Shown here: positions 63,674-64,000 of the stretch, piece by piece
Layout of the letters: each line of letters starts with the position of its first letter
Numbering within the stretch: the first letter of the stretch is position 1
Assembly (NCBI RefSeq): GCF_001544975.2
Contig: NZ_FCOG02000003.1
Span: 1-64,000, forward strand
Length of the DNA stretch: 64,000 bases
From: Caballeronia arationis
GTDB lineage: Bacteria; Pseudomonadota; Gammaproteobacteria; Burkholderiales; Burkholderiaceae
Direction: 5' to 3'
Translations under genes and position numbers: made by a program
The notes under the pieces: generated by a model
Told to the model about the DNA's origin: nothing
Seen by the model: the letters and a program-made list of their open reading frames with translations, nothing else
Databases searched by the model: none

Positions 63674-64000
63674 GCTGCGCGCCCCAGAGCTTGCGGCGAT
63701 GCACCGAGCGCGGCGCTCATCACCCGTTCCTCGTTCGCATCCGCGCGCGCGATATCGGCGCTGATCCGGCCTTCGTGCATCACGAGCACGCGGTCGGCCA
63801 TGCCCAGCACTTCGGGCAGCTCGCTCGAAATCATCAATACCGCCATGCCTTCGCGCACCAGGTCCGCGAGCGTGCGATACACCTCCGCCTTCGCGCCGAC
63901 GTCGATACCGCGCGTCGGTTCGTCGATGATCAGCACCTTGGGATTCGTCGCGAGCCACTTGCCGATCACGACCTTCTGCTGGTTGCCGCCCGAGAGCGTG
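63670..64000 (-). CDS. rhaT: RhaT-type sugar ABC ATPase (3' part, cut by window end)
   Basis: The C-terminal 109 codons of a sugar ABC ATP-binding protein. The signature LSGGNQQK begins at the window edge, followed by the Walker [19 protein letters not shown] and the switch His-region [16 protein letters not shown]. This belongs to the second nucleotide-binding domain of a CUT2 ATPase. The 5' part lies beyond position 64000. The stop overlaps rhaP by ATGA. The name follows from the adjacent Rha-type genes. Confidence 0.9.
   Translation of the reverse strand, partial: TLSGGNQQKVVIGKWLATNPKVLIIDEPTRGIDVGAKAEVYRTLADLVREGMAVLMISSELPEVLGMADRVLVMHEGRISADIARADANEERVMSAALGASPQALGRAA

Noticed and set aside
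1..64000. tRNA, rRNA, CRISPR arrays and complete insertion sequences
   Set aside because: I looked for clover-leaf-like stretches, spaced direct repeats and transposase genes with terminal repeats and found none convincing. tRNA detection by eye is unreliable, so a dedicated scan would be decisive.

Overview
The window is GC-rich, densely coded bacterial DNA with strong G/C bias at codon third positions. Gene content (complete pel cluster, mmsAB with a divergent LysR regulator, a solo infA, glgC-glgA, many IclR/LysR regulators) points to a betaproteobacterium of the Burkholderiaceae, of the Burkholderia/Caballeronia/Paraburkholderia type. This is inferred from gene content and protein character, not from a database search. 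No rRNA, tRNA, CRISPR array or intact insertion sequence was seen.

Layout. 1-9.9 kb: an accessory/catabolic stretch with a LysR regulator, a FUSC-type efflux membrane protein, small exported proteins, an alpha/beta hydrolase with a probable 3' frameshift, an MFS carrier, a divergent metallo-beta-lactamase-fold protein and two tandem IclR regulators. A 36-bp dyad lies between the last two units. 9.9-18.6 kb: carbon storage and sugar metabolism (glgC-glgA, pdxY, an SDR overlapping a GH15 glycosidase, a dihydrolipoamide-dehydrogenase-like enzyme). 18.6-23 kb: mmsA-mmsB for valine/propionyl-type catabolism with a divergent LysR gene. 23-27 kb: a frameshifted exported protein, then a likely cell-shape module (LytM/M23 peptidase, coiled-coil membrane protein broken by an indel, bactofilin) and corA. 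27.6-37.1 kb: infA, a zwf-ppgK-HAD operon, an arylamine N-acetyltransferase, an extra PBP2/FtsI-type transpeptidase, small lipoproteins and exported proteins, and a formate/nitrite-family channel.

37.2-50.4 kb holds a complete pelABCDEFG operon on the minus strand for Pel exopolysaccharide synthesis and export. The genes are tightly packed or overlapping. PelD keeps an RxxD c-di-GMP inhibitory-site motif. PelA carries an in-frame 9-bp tandem repeat in its N-terminal hydrolase domain. A 40-codon reading frame ends exactly on the pelA start codon (TGATG), and pelA itself has no visible ribosome binding site.

50.7-60.4 kb: a mixed region (membrane desaturase, DUF3667-like protein, GNAT acetyltransferase, PhnD-like binding protein, LLM flavin enzyme, an H-NS-like small protein, a phenol-pathway-type outer-membrane protein, an orphan transposase-type HTH protein, and an exported protein related to the frameshifted one at 23 kb). 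60.5-64 kb: a sugar ABC importer of the rhamnose RhaTPQS type, cut by the window end inside the ATPase gene.

Three genes (4355-5233, 23029-23612, 25079-25446) are each broken by one base at a short G or C run. This pattern could be assembly indels or real gene decay.
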